Source of the DNA: Pelagihabitans pacificus
GTDB taxonomy: Bacteria; Bacteroidota; Bacteroidia; Flavobacteriales; Flavobacteriaceae
Assembly (NCBI RefSeq): GCF_009371985.2
Contig: NZ_VIKU02000003.1
Coordinates: 491,693 to 555,692, forward strand
Direction of reading: 5' to 3'
DNA length: 64,000 nt
Part shown: positions 1 through 8,734 of the stretch, in pieces
How the letters are laid out: every line of letters starts with the position of its first letter
Numbering within the stretch: the stretch's first letter is position 1
Notes under the pieces: model-generated
What the model was told of the DNA's origin: nothing
Databases searched by the model: none
Seen by the model: only the letters and a program-made list of their open reading frames with translations
Translations under genes and position numbers: made by a program

Positions 1-213
1 TTTACGGGAATGCAGCACGCCATGCACTACCACCCCTGTGATAGTATACCCCGCATTAGCTGGGGAAAGTTTTTTGAACAAGACGGTAAGATTTGGATGC
101 CCCTTTCGGTTCAGGTACACCATGCGGTCGTAGATGGCATCCACGTAGGCCGGTATTTTCAGTTGATGGAACAAATGGCGGCTTTACCAAGGAATTTTCT
201 CGGGGCAATTTGA
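1..213 (+). CDS. Chloramphenicol acetyltransferase-type protein, C-terminal part (5' end outside the window)
   Basis: The reading frame is open from base 1 to the TGA at 211-213, giving the last 70 residues of a protein whose start lies upstream of the window. It carries HHAVVDGIHVGRYF, the signature of trimeric CAT enzymes: the second His is the general base and the DG pair shapes the active site. The family moves an acetyl group from acetyl-CoA to the 3-hydroxyl of chloramphenicol or another small hydroxylated acceptor in the cytoplasm. Only the C-terminal third is visible, so resistance activity cannot be judged; many chromosomal Bacteroidota members are CAT-like proteins of untested substrate. 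Confidence 0.8.
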   Translation, partial: FTGMQHAMHYHPCDSIPRISWGKFFEQDGKIWMPLSVQVHHAVVDGIHVGRYFQLMEQMAALPRNFLGAI

Positions 214-262
214 TGCTTGACAAACTATTTCCATATTTTAGACGACCACTTAACTACTTGGC

Positions 263-718
263 ATGCAACCCAAATCATTCTTGAAGACACTAAAGTTCAT
301 ACACACATCATTTTTAATAGGGCTTGTTATCGTAACATTTTTTGCCTTCTGGCAACAAAACAGCTTTATTGCCGAAATGGATGCCGATGATTTCCTTATT
401 TATGCGGTCCCGGTTCTAGCAGCAATCGGCTATTTCGTAAGTCAGTGGCTGTTTCAAAAAATGGTAAAAGGCATTGGAAAGGAAGAACCAATATCCAACA
501 AATTGGGTGCGTACCGAACAGCTTCCATCATTAAGTATGCGTTAATCGAAGGTCCGGCCCTCTTTGCATCGGCCGCCTATTATTTGAACGGGAATGCACT
601 GCATCTGGTCATTGGCATATTCATGGTTTTTTACTTATTCAGACAGCGCCCAAGTCGACAAAAAATAGAAACGGCCTTACCCTTGACCAGAGAGGAAAAA
701 ATGGGGTTGTTCGGGTAA
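263..718 (+). CDS. Small integral membrane protein of unknown function
   Basis: This 151-residue protein has hydrophobic stretches near residues 12-30, 45-65, 92-108 and 110-125 with short basic loops between them, so about four membrane segments and a cytoplasmic C-terminal tail are likely. I do not recognise the family. It lies 49 bases after the CAT-type gene and 61 bases before the SGNH hydrolase, on the same strand. No catalytic motif is visible. Confidence 0.7.
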   Translation: MQPKSFLKTLKFIHTSFLIGLVIVTFFAFWQQNSFIAEMDADDFLIYAVPVLAAIGYFVSQWLFQKMVKGIGKEEPISNKLGAYRTASIIKYALIEGPALFASAAYYLNGNALHLVIGIFMVFYLFRQRPSRQKIETALPLTREEKMGLFG

Positions 719-779
719 TTTTATATCTTATGGTCCACTAATTGGGTATAGCGCTTTTAGCAACCATTAAAATACAAGA

Positions 780-1469
780 ATGAAAAAGATAAAATCTACC
801 CTCCTATCCCTTTTCATCGGAACCGGTATGATCACGGGGGTATTCGCACAGGACTGGCCGAACCTCAAACAGTTTCAAAAAGACAATGAGAAGGTAGGCA
901 TGCCCAAAGAGGGGGAAAACAGGGTGGTGTTCATGGGCAATTCCATCACCATCGGCTGGCTGAACTCCCGACCCGAATTCTTTGAAGGAAAACCATATAT
1001 CAACAGAGGTATCAGCGGACAGACAACACCCCAGATGTTGTTGCGCTTCCGACAGGATGTTATCGCCTTGAAACCAAAAGTAGTGGTTATCCTCGCAGGT
1101 ACCAACGACATTGCCGGAAACACGGGGCCCGCTACCTTGGAAATGATTGCCGATAACATCAAATCGATGGCCGAACTGGCCAATGCCAACGGTATCAAGG
1201 TAATCATTTCCTCTACCCTTCCCGCTTTCGACTACCCTTGGAAGCCGGGTATGGAACCTGGGAAGAAAATTGTCTCCTTAAATCAAATGCTAAAGGAATA
1301 TAGCGAGACGAACGGACATATATATCTGGATTACCATTCCGCCATGACCGATGAACGAAACGGTCTTCCCAAAAAATATGCGGAGGATGGGGTACACCCT
1401 ACTATCGAGGGATATCAAGTAATGGAACCCATGGTCGAGCAGGCGATTCAAAAAGCACTATCCAACTGA
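780..1469 (+). CDS. Secreted SGNH/GDSL-family hydrolase
   Basis: A 229-residue esterase-type protein with a signal peptide (cleavage probably after FAQ, residue 24). The SGNH blocks are in order: block I as GNSIT with Ser55 (Asn replaces the usual Asp before Ser, common in Bacteroidota), block II Gly80 in RGISGQTTPQ, block III AGTND with Asn109, and block V DGVHP with Asp203 and His206. The family removes acyl groups from lipids or acetyl groups from carbohydrates; the platelet-activating-factor-acetylhydrolase-like subgroup fits best. The signal peptide puts it in the periplasm or outside. The substrate is not shown by the sequence; the nearby sulfatase makes a carbohydrate role plausible. 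Confidence 0.85.
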   Translation: MKKIKSTLLSLFIGTGMITGVFAQDWPNLKQFQKDNEKVGMPKEGENRVVFMGNSITIGWLNSRPEFFEGKPYINRGISGQTTPQMLLRFRQDVIALKPKVVVILAGTNDIAGNTGPATLEMIADNIKSMAELANANGIKVIISSTLPAFDYPWKPGMEPGKKIVSLNQMLKEYSETNGHIYLDYHSAMTDERNGLPKKYAEDGVHPTIEGYQVMEPMVEQAIQKALSN

Positions 1470-1521
1470 GTGTGCGGGCTATTTTTTATTTATTATCCAT
1501 ATCTTCGATGTCAAATCCGCA

Positions 1522-3240
1522 ATGGTAGTGGCCAACAGGTACGACATTATAAAGGAAAGTTCCACCGATAGTTACGACACCATCATTATAGGTTCGGGTG
1601 CCGGTGGTTTGGCTACCGCAATTTGTTTGGCGAGGGAGGGCCAAAAGGTGTTGGTTTTGGAACAACACGATGTTCCCGGTGGTTGGTGTCATAGTTTTTA
1701 CCTCAACGGGCACCGCTTCACTCCTGGTGTACATTATGTTGGCCTTTTAGGCGAGGGCGAAGCCACCAATGACCTTTATCGGGGTCTGGGAATCGCTAAC
1801 GACCTTGTCTTTTTTCGAATGAATCCCGATGCCTATGAACACGTGCATGTCGGGGAGGAACGTTTTGATTTTCCTGCCAACTTCGATAAACTGATTTCAA
1901 GGCTTTCCGCTCGATTTCCAAAAGAAAGAAAGCGGATCAACAAGTATTTAAACCTGACCAAAAAGGTCAGTGAGGAGCTGTATTCCCTACCCTACATCAA
2001 GGGATTTTGGCAAAAGCTGACCCTTCCCTATCGCACCCGGCATTTTGGGAAGTATGGACTTTTCACCCTGCGTCGGGTCATTAATTGGCATATAAAAGAC
2101 CCCCTGCTTAAAAATATTCTAAATATTCAATGTGGAGATCACGGGGTACAACCGAGAAAGGCCGCTTTTGTATTGCACTGTGCGTTGATGTACCACTATT
2201 TTCAAGGAGGCTATTATCCCATGGGAGGTGGCGGTGCCTTGATCAAGGCCATGACCAACGCGATCAAGCGGCATGGTGGGGAGATTCGAACGAGTACCCC
2301 GGTTAGAAGGATCATATTGGAAAATGGGATCCGGAAAAAAGCCGTGGGTGTGGAACTCGAGAATGGGAACCAATTATTTGCAGACCGCATCGTATCGAAC
2401 GCCGATGTAGGCATTACCTATAATCAATTGATAGGTAAGGAACACCTTAGCCAAAAACTTCAAAAGAAACTGGAAAAGACCAAATACTCCTGTACTTCGC
2501 TAATGCTATTCCTTACGGTGGATATGGACGTAAGGGCCGCGGGCTTGGACTCCGGCAACATCTGGATGATGCCCAATCGGGATGCCGATGATTTCTATGA
2601 TGAGATCCTCACTGCGGATATTACCCAAGGAGAGGCTTTTGACGGAATGTTCATAAGTTGTACTACGCTAAAAGATCCAGCAAGTTTTGATGGGGTACAC
2701 CATACGATCGAAGCGATTACTTTTATCGACTACCAGACTTTTGAAAAATTCAAGGACGAAAAAGAACCCCGTACCCAGGAGTACCTTGATTTTAAGGAAC
2801 GGTTGACCCAAAAAATGCTCAATGGAATCGAGAAAGCGGTTCCGGGCATTCGAGACCATATTGTGCATAGTGAACTCGGTACACCAATTACGAATGAATA
2901 CTATATCAATACTACCGACGGAAACGTATATGGTACGGAGAAGAGTTTAAAGCATATCGGCCCCTTTGCTTTTAAGGCCAAAAGTGAGATTGAAAATCTA
3001 TACCTCTGTGGAGCCAGTATACTTTCACATGGTGTGGCCGGTGCCTCCCATTCCGGGGTAGATACTGCCTCAATTATCCTTGGCTGCCATCCAGACGACT
3101 TGAAAAAGCCCCAAGAAGATCAACAGTTGAGAATCTATGAGGCCGAGGATGCCTCCAATTATCCCGAATGGATGCTTAAAAAAATGGAAGTCAAAAGAGC
3201 GCGTGCTGCTTCCAAATCAACCAAGGAATCAATTGCCTGA
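1522..3240 (+). CDS. CrtI/retinol-saturase-like FAD-dependent oxidoreductase
   Basis: A 572-residue flavoprotein. The N-terminal dinucleotide-binding motif IGSGAGGLATAICLAREG lies at about residues 24-41 and is followed by LEQHDVPGG, the FAD contact typical of phytoene desaturase relatives. The C-terminal FAD motif CGASILSHGVAGASHSG sits near residue 500. This family desaturates, isomerises or saturates polyene chains (CrtI, CrtISO, all-trans-retinol 13,14-reductase). The sequence reads most like the retinol-saturase/carotenoid-isomerase branch, but no carotenoid gene neighbours it, so the substrate is open. Its stop overlaps the convergent sulfatase gene by 12 bases. Confidence 0.8.
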   Translation: MVVANRYDIIKESSTDSYDTIIIGSGAGGLATAICLAREGQKVLVLEQHDVPGGWCHSFYLNGHRFTPGVHYVGLLGEGEATNDLYRGLGIANDLVFFRMNPDAYEHVHVGEERFDFPANFDKLISRLSARFPKERKRINKYLNLTKKVSEELYSLPYIKGFWQKLTLPYRTRHFGKYGLFTLRRVINWHIKDPLLKNILNIQCGDHGVQPRKAAFVLHCALMYHYFQGGYYPMGGGGALIKAMTNAIKRHGGEIRTSTPVRRIILENGIRKKAVGVELENGNQLFADRIVSNADVGITYNQLIGKEHLSQKLQKKLEKTKYSCTSLMLFLTVDMDVRAAGLDSGNIWMMPNRDADDFYDEILTADITQGEAFDGMFISCTTLKDPASFDGVHHTIEAITFIDYQTFEKFKDEKEPRTQEYLDFKERLTQKMLNGIEKAVPGIRDHIVHSELGTPITNEYYINTTDGNVYGTEKSLKHIGPFAFKAKSEIENLYLCGASILSHGVAGASHSGVDTASIILGCHPDDLKKPQEDQQLRIYEAEDASNYPEWMLKKMEVKRARAASKSTKESIA

Positions 3241-4689
3241 TTCTCCTTCCAAAGGATAATCGGCATCATAAACATGAGCCTCCTCCATATATCCCTGTAA
3301 CCGTTCTACTATCTCGGGAAACGTTTCGACCAAATTGTGCCGTTCTTCCAAATCGTTCGATAAATCGTACAATTCCCAAGAATCGCTCTCATGGATATGC
3401 AGTAATTTATAACGGCCACTGCGCACCGCCTGTGCATCATGGTTCCCCTCGGCAAACTCCCAATACAGGTATTTATGTGGGCGTTGTTCAGCAGCCTTGC
3501 CGACTAAGGTCGGAAGAAGGGAAATGCCATCGGTGGCAAACACTGGTTCAACTCCCATTAGTTCGGCAAAGGTGGGAAGCATGTCCCAAAAAGCGGAGGG
3601 GAGACCGGTGGTAGTACCGGGAGCTATGGTTCCTTTCCATCTTGCAATAAAAGGAACCCTGATACCACCTTCGTATAAATCGCGTTTAATGCCCCGGAGA
3701 TTCCCATTGCTATCAAAAAATTCCGGATCAACGCCACCCTCGCGATGAGGACCGTTGTCACTGGTAAATATTACCAAGGTGTTTTGTTCCAGTTCAAGCT
3801 CGTTGAGCTTATCTAAAATTCGGCCCACATCCTTGTCCAGTAAGCTAATCATCGCGGCCTTTGATTTTTCTACCTCTGGCCAATCCGTTTTCCCATAGAT
3901 TCCGCTATCGGGTACTTCCATACCGTGTTCGGCAACAAGATGCCCCTCATTATTGGCATGTGGAATGGTCAAGGGCAAATAAAGAAGAAACGGACGGTCC
4001 CTTGGCTTTTCCAAAAACTCCAAGGCCTCTTGTATAAAAAGGTCATGGGAATAATCGTTTTTTTCCACGGCGGCCTGGCCTACCCCCTTTGCGTATCCCT
4101 CCGTTGCCATTACTATTTTATTCGACAGCGGCACTTTTTGTCCGTTCCTTATCAAATAGTCGGGGTAATAGTTATGCGCCCTAACTTGGTTGAGATATCC
4201 AAAATAGTGGTCGAAGCCGTGTTGGTTTGGTTCTCCCGAAGTACCAACTTCCCCTAGGCCCCATTTTCCGATAAGTGCTGTTTCATAACCGGCATCCTGG
4301 GCCATACGCGAAAAGGTGACATCCGTTTCTCCCAGTACATTGTTGTTATTTCCACGTACGGGCGCATGACCTTGGTGAAGTCCGGTAAGTAAGGAGGCCC
4401 TAGAAGGTGCGCATACCGTATTCCCGGCATAATAATCTGTAAATCGCAGCCCTTCATTGGCCATTTGGTCGATTTCCGGGGTTTGTATTTTTTGCTGTCC
4501 ATAGCAACCTACATCACCGTACCCCAAGTCATCGGCGAGTATGAAGATGATATTGGGCCTTGAAATCGCAGCGATTTTTTTGATGGGGCGCTCGTTCGTT
4601 TCCTTGCAGGAAAGCACAAGAAGACCTACCACCACCAACCACGGGGCTTGCATTATTAGCCTTATGAATGTTGCCGTCTTACCCAACAA
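3229..4689 (-). CDS. Lipoprotein sulfatase (formylglycine type)
   Basis: A 486-residue type I sulfatase. CAPSR with Cys93 and Arg97 is the C-x-P-S-R site that is converted to formylglycine, and LADDLGYGDVG around residues 51-61 supplies metal-binding aspartates. The N-terminus ends in the lipobox LVLSC, so it should be a membrane-anchored lipoprotein. The first codon used here is TTG at 4689; the alternative ATG at 4653 would leave a signal peptide without positive charge, which favours TTG. Family members remove sulfate esters from polysaccharides such as algal galactans or fucans. It overlaps the end of the upstream FAH-family gene by 11 bases, so the two are probably co-transcribed. The exact sugar is not deducible. 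Confidence 0.88.
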   Translation of the reverse strand: MLGKTATFIRLIMQAPWLVVVGLLVLSCKETNERPIKKIAAISRPNIIFILADDLGYGDVGCYGQQKIQTPEIDQMANEGLRFTDYYAGNTVCAPSRASLLTGLHQGHAPVRGNNNNVLGETDVTFSRMAQDAGYETALIGKWGLGEVGTSGEPNQHGFDHYFGYLNQVRAHNYYPDYLIRNGQKVPLSNKIVMATEGYAKGVGQAAVEKNDYSHDLFIQEALEFLEKPRDRPFLLYLPLTIPHANNEGHLVAEHGMEVPDSGIYGKTDWPEVEKSKAAMISLLDKDVGRILDKLNELELEQNTLVIFTSDNGPHREGGVDPEFFDSNGNLRGIKRDLYEGGIRVPFIARWKGTIAPGTTTGLPSAFWDMLPTFAELMGVEPVFATDGISLLPTLVGKAAEQRPHKYLYWEFAEGNHDAQAVRSGRYKLLHIHESDSWELYDLSNDLEERHNLVETFPEIVERLQGYMEEAHVYDADYPLEGESGN

Positions 4690-5509
4690 AATTTATTAAA
4701 GTGCCTATACCATCTATAGTAATCTGAACCTCATCCCCTACTTGGAGACTGAAATCGTCGGGCGGAACGATTCCTGTTCCCGTCATCAGAAAACAGCCGT
4801 TCGGGAACTCACACTCCCTGAACAAAAAGTCGACCAGGTCTTGGTGCTGTCGTTTCATCTGATCAATTCCGATATCTCCAGTAAAAACCACGGTGCCTCC
4901 CCTTAAAATCTGAATGGCGATTTTTGTGTCCGAGGCAATCGGTGCTTCGGGCACGTAAATACAGGGGCCTATACTGGCACAACCCTCATATGTTTTGGCC
5001 TGTGGGAGGTATAGGGGGTTTTCTCCCTCGATACTGCGTGAACTCATATCATTTCCCACGGTATACCCTTCGATAGTTCCTTCAGAGCAGATAAATAGGG
5101 TCAATTCGGGTTCTGGAACATCCCAATGCGAATCTTTCCGAATCCGCACGGTCCCATGGTTACCCACGGTACGTTGGGCAGTAGCCTTGAAAAAAAGTTC
5201 GGGGCGTTCGGCATCGTACACCCTGTCATAAAAACTTCCTCCACCCGCTTTTCGGGACTCTTCCATCCGTGCCTCTTTACTGCGTTTATAGGTAACCCCG
5301 GAGGCCCATATCTCCTGATTTCCCATAGGGGGTTCTGTAATATTCCCTAACTGGCCGTCCCCTACTGTTGGCAACTCCTCGATTTCAGCCAGTAGTGCTT
5401 TATGAAGACCTGTGCGGTTGATAAACGCATCCCAATCGTTGACTTCTTTGACATATACCTTATTTTCTTTCTTAATGATCGCACCTTCGGCCGTCTTATA
5501 GATCTGCAT
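4679..5509 (-). CDS. FAH-family protein like 2-keto-3-deoxy-D-arabinonate dehydratase
   Basis: A 276-residue fumarylacetoacetate-hydrolase-fold protein. I start it at the ATG at 5509 (MQIYKTAEG) with an AAAAGG upstream; an ATG 63 bases earlier adds a non-conserved tail. The segment GVTYKRSKEARMEES, then DRVYDAERPELFFKAT, DVPEPEL and GENPLYLPQAKTYEGC closely resemble the archaeal 2-keto-3-deoxy-D-arabinonate dehydratase (KdaD), from memory. That enzyme makes alpha-ketoglutaric semialdehyde, the same intermediate produced by the hydroxyproline operon further right, whose dehydrogenase could use it. It precedes the sulfatase in one transcript and is divergent from a sugar-acid SDR, which suggests pentose or sugar-acid catabolism. 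Substrate specificity is inference. Confidence 0.75.
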   Translation of the reverse strand: MQIYKTAEGAIIKKENKVYVKEVNDWDAFINRTGLHKALLAEIEELPTVGDGQLGNITEPPMGNQEIWASGVTYKRSKEARMEESRKAGGGSFYDRVYDAERPELFFKATAQRTVGNHGTVRIRKDSHWDVPEPELTLFICSEGTIEGYTVGNDMSSRSIEGENPLYLPQAKTYEGCASIGPCIYVPEAPIASDTKIAIQILRGGTVVFTGDIGIDQMKRQHQDLVDFLFRECEFPNGCFLMTGTGIVPPDDFSLQVGDEVQITIDGIGTLINFVG

Positions 5510-5637
5510 ACTAACCTTTTTAATCCAATACCTTAAATATAGGTGATTTAAAGGGATAAAACATCGTCCCACTCGGTACTACTTTTTAAAGGGATATTGT
5601 TATATCTTGGGCCACCCAATCCATTTAGTATACCAAT

Positions 5638-6444
5638 ATGTTCAGTATAGAAAACAAAGTTGCAATTATCACAGGAGCCAGTGGTGCCTTGGCGGGAAGC
5701 ATTGCCGAAAGTTTGGCAAATGCGGGGGTACGATTGGTCTTATTATCCAGAAAAACGGAAGCTGTGGCCTCTTTAATGGAGGTATTGGGGAAGGACGGTG
5801 ATCGTGCGAGGGCATATCCCGTGGATATCCTCTCAAAAGATTCCTTGCAAAAGGTGAGGGAAGCTATTCTCAAGGATTTCGGCCGTATCGATATCTTGCT
5901 TAATGTAGCCGGAGGTAATCTCCCGGGAGCTACCATTGCCCCGGACCAAAGCGTTTTTGAAATGTCAATTTCCGACTTCAATAAAGTGGTCGACCTGAAT
6001 CTAAATGGAACGGTGTTGCCCTCGCTTGTTTTTGGGGAAGTCATGGCCCGTCAAAAGGAAGGAGTCATCATCAACTACTCTTCAATGGCCGTAGAAAGGG
6101 CAATCACGAGGGTCGCGGGCTATTCCGCCGCCAAAGCGGCCATGGAAAATTTTACCCGCTGGATGGCCGTTGAAATGGCCACCAAATATGGTGATGCCAT
6201 TCGCGTGAACGCGATCGCGCCAGGTTTTTTTATAGGAAAACAGAACAAGGACCTCTTGACCAATCCCAATGGTTCCTATACGCAGCGTGGTGAAACCATT
6301 ATCAAAAACACACCTATGGGGCGGTTCGGAAGGGCAGAAGAACTGAATGGGGCCATTCATTTTTTATGTAGCGATACGGCCCGTTTTATCACGGGAATCG
6401 TCTTACCTGTCGATGGGGGATTCGGGGCATTTAGCGGGGTTTAA
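5638..6444 (+). CDS. SDR oxidoreductase of the D-mannonate/fructuronate type
   Basis: A 268-residue classical short-chain dehydrogenase. It has the nucleotide motif TGASGALAGSIA near residue 13, NVAGGN near residue 98, and catalytic Ser then YSAAK (Tyr162-Lys166 region). The distinctive tail PGFFIGKQN ... LPVDGGFGAFSGV is shared with SDR-type D-mannonate oxidoreductases (fructuronate reductases), as I remember them. These act on uronic-acid-derived keto acids in the cytoplasm. The gene is divergent from the KdaD-like/sulfatase pair across 128 bases, so a role in sugar-acid catabolism is likely, but other 2-keto-sugar acids are possible. Confidence 0.8.
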   Translation: MFSIENKVAIITGASGALAGSIAESLANAGVRLVLLSRKTEAVASLMEVLGKDGDRARAYPVDILSKDSLQKVREAILKDFGRIDILLNVAGGNLPGATIAPDQSVFEMSISDFNKVVDLNLNGTVLPSLVFGEVMARQKEGVIINYSSMAVERAITRVAGYSAAKAAMENFTRWMAVEMATKYGDAIRVNAIAPGFFIGKQNKDLLTNPNGSYTQRGETIIKNTPMGRFGRAEELNGAIHFLCSDTARFITGIVLPVDGGFGAFSGV

Positions 6445-6635
6445 TCATTCAGGGGTTATCCCTGAAGTTGAAATCTGCCTGGATTCGTTTGATGTAAAGT
6501 GGAGCTATAGGTTTCAAACGGGCATTATACTTCTGTTGGATTTCCCAAATCGAAAAAAATGGTGGTTCATCCAATGCGTACACGCTTTTTGGAATCACAG
6601 CGTTTGGGAAACATAATCTATACAACCTAATTTTT

Positions 6636-7343
6636 ATGGAAAATCACCAAACCCCCAATGTACCAATGGTAAGTGAACTTACCGACGAAGCACGTGTCAC
6701 CTTTTACAAAAAAACCTATACCCACCTGGCAGGTGCTGTTTTGCTATTTATCCTAGTGGAAACATTCTTTTTTCAAATTGATGCGGTCGTGAACTTTGCC
6801 CTCTCCCTTACCGGTGGTTATAGCTGGCTCTTATTGCTAGGGGGCTTCATGTTTGTGACCAATTATGCGGAACGACTGGCACTTGGCAGTACGAATACCC
6901 ATCTGCACTATGCCGGTCTGGTACTGTATGTTATCGCGGAAGCGTTCATTTTTATCCCACTAATTTTCATTGCCATGTATATGGCCGGGGAAGGAGCTTT
7001 CGATATTCTCAATCAGGCCGCTATCTTGACGTTATCCTTGTTCACGGGCTTGTCGGCTGTCGCTTTTTTGACCAAAAAAGACTTTTCCTTTCTACGGTCG
7101 ATTCTCACCATCGGATTTTGTATCGCCCTCGGATTGATTGTTGCAGGCACCCTCTTCGGATTCAATCTTGGCCTTTGGTTCAGTGTTGGAATGGTGGTCT
7201 TGGCCTCGGGCTCTATCTTATATCAAACTTCCAATATGATCCACAAGTATCAAGAAAACCAATATGTAGCCGCATCGCTCGGACTGTTTGCTTCATTGAT
7301 GCTCCTCTTCTGGTATATTTTAAGCATTCTATCGAACGATTGA
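6636..7343 (+). CDS. Bax inhibitor-1/YccA family membrane protein
   Basis: A 235-residue protein with about seven hydrophobic segments and the family pattern: an N-terminal cytoplasmic stretch, HLAGAVLLFILVE as first helix, and a C-terminal pair YVAASLGLFASLMLLFWYIL. Bacterial members are inner-membrane proteins linked to calcium leak or to modulation of FtsH-dependent proteolysis. It is a single gene followed by a strong bidirectional terminator. The 191 bases before it hold only a weak hairpin (6448-6466) without a T-run. Confidence 0.85.
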   Translation: MENHQTPNVPMVSELTDEARVTFYKKTYTHLAGAVLLFILVETFFFQIDAVVNFALSLTGGYSWLLLLGGFMFVTNYAERLALGSTNTHLHYAGLVLYVIAEAFIFIPLIFIAMYMAGEGAFDILNQAAILTLSLFTGLSAVAFLTKKDFSFLRSILTIGFCIALGLIVAGTLFGFNLGLWFSVGMVVLASGSILYQTSNMIHKYQENQYVAASLGLFASLMLLFWYILSILSND

Positions 7344-7361
7344 ATGTTCTTGTAAGATAGT

Positions 7362-7404
7362 AAAAGCCCCAGCCTGGTGTAAGTAAGGACTGGGGCTTTT
7401 ATAT
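7362..7404. terminator. Bidirectional rho-independent terminator
   Basis: AAAAGCCCCAGCC at 7362-7374 pairs with GGACTGGGGCTTTT at 7387-7400 (one extra base in the stem), flanked by A-rich and T-rich sequence on both sides. It separates the Bax-inhibitor gene from the convergent end of the hydroxyproline operon and serves both. Confidence 0.9.
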
Positions 7405-7414
7405 TTTAAAGGCT

Positions 7415-8662
7415 TTAAAATCTCCGCTCCGGTTGAAATGCGGCAATATCCATAGACGTTTTCTTTCCGCCGATTACCTCGGATACGAGCTTACCGGTAG
7501 CCGGACCCAAACTCCATCCCATCATAGCATGACCCGTGGCAAAGGTGAGATTCTTGTAGGCGGAAGACCTACCGATGTAGGGAAGTCCATCTGGGGAGAC
7601 CGGTCGCATACCTGTCTGGGCCGCATCGATTTCCGCTTGGTGTATTTCCAAATTAGGGTAAAAAGATTTGGCGCCCTTGGCAATCGCGAGCACTCTTTCC
7701 TTTCTGATTTTGGTGTTGATTCCGGAGAATTCCATGGTCCCGGCGAAACGGGTAAAACCTTTCATCGGAGTAACCGCCATTTTAGCTTCCATCAATATGG
7801 CCGGCATTGAGATTCCCGTTGGTCGGTGCACGTTGATACGATATCCCTTTCCAGCCTGCAAAGGCAATTCAATGCGTAGTTTTTTGGATAGTTCCCCGCT
7901 CCAAGATCCTGCTGCCAAGACTACTTCGTCAGCCGTATAGGAGCCTTTGGTGGTTGTTATCTGGTCGATATTTTGTCCTTTGAAACCAATATCCACAACT
8001 TCTTCATTCGTTTTAACCTGAACTCCCGTTTTCTTGAGGTACGCCAATAATTTGGGCATGATTTCGGTCGGGGTCGTGTGCCCATCGCATTCGTAGTGGA
8101 TGGCACCTTTGGCATCAATTTCGATGTCCGGTTCGATGGCGGCCAACTGGGCTTGATTAAGTTCGGCAACTTCCAACCCCAAAAAACTGGCTTTCTCGGC
8201 GACCTCCCTTTCATGATGGTACGAAGCATCGGTCTTATAAAGCATTAACAATCCCTTACGTTCCAATTGAAAATCACCCAGATCCCCAGACGCCTTGATT
8301 TCTTCAAACAGTCCCCTACTCAAAATGTTGATGTCCTTGATAACCGGAATCGCCTTCTCGACCTTTGCTTTGGTAGACGATTTATGAAAAAACCAGGACC
8401 ATTTAAAAAAATCGGTATCCCAACGAGGTTTCATGTAAAAGGGACTCGCGGAATTGAACATCATTTTAATACCCATTGCGATCATTCCCGGGGAGGCCAA
8501 AGGAATAATATGGCTGGGGGTAATATAGCCCGCATTGACAAAGGAAGCGCCCGAGCTAATATCCGATTTGTCGATTACGGTTACCTGATGACCTTCTTTC
8601 TGCAAAAAATAAGCGGAACTCAAGCCCACAATGCCTCCGCCAATGATGATGATGTTACTCAA
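7415..8662 (-). CDS. D-hydroxyproline dehydrogenase (DadA-like FAD oxidoreductase)
   Basis: A 415-residue D-amino-acid dehydrogenase of the DAO/DadA family. The N-terminus IIIGGGIVGLSSAYFLQKEG binds FAD; TGHAMMGWSLGPATGKL near the C-terminus completes the FAD site. It is the last gene of the hydroxyproline operon, 72 bases after the epimerase, so its role should be oxidation of cis-4-hydroxy-D-proline to pyrroline-4-hydroxy-2-carboxylate, passing electrons to the respiratory chain. The start is a TTG at 8662; an in-frame TAA lies 15 bases upstream and no ATG lies between. It could also oxidise D-proline or other D-amino acids. Confidence 0.85.
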   Translation of the reverse strand: MSNIIIIGGGIVGLSSAYFLQKEGHQVTVIDKSDISSGASFVNAGYITPSHIIPLASPGMIAMGIKMMFNSASPFYMKPRWDTDFFKWSWFFHKSSTKAKVEKAIPVIKDINILSRGLFEEIKASGDLGDFQLERKGLLMLYKTDASYHHEREVAEKASFLGLEVAELNQAQLAAIEPDIEIDAKGAIHYECDGHTTPTEIMPKLLAYLKKTGVQVKTNEEVVDIGFKGQNIDQITTTKGSYTADEVVLAAGSWSGELSKKLRIELPLQAGKGYRINVHRPTGISMPAILMEAKMAVTPMKGFTRFAGTMEFSGINTKIRKERVLAIAKGAKSFYPNLEIHQAEIDAAQTGMRPVSPDGLPYIGRSSAYKNLTFATGHAMMGWSLGPATGKLVSEVIGGKKTSMDIAAFQPERRF

Positions 8663-8734
8663 AGCTTCAATTTTTTAATAGGTAAATGTAGTAATGTGCC
8701 GATTATATACCCCATAAATTGTCCAGGAATCAAT

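Noticed and set aside
6448..6466. TTCAGGG/CCCTGAA hairpin after the SDR gene as terminator
   Set aside because: Seven pairs with a short loop but no T-run follows, so termination is doubtful.
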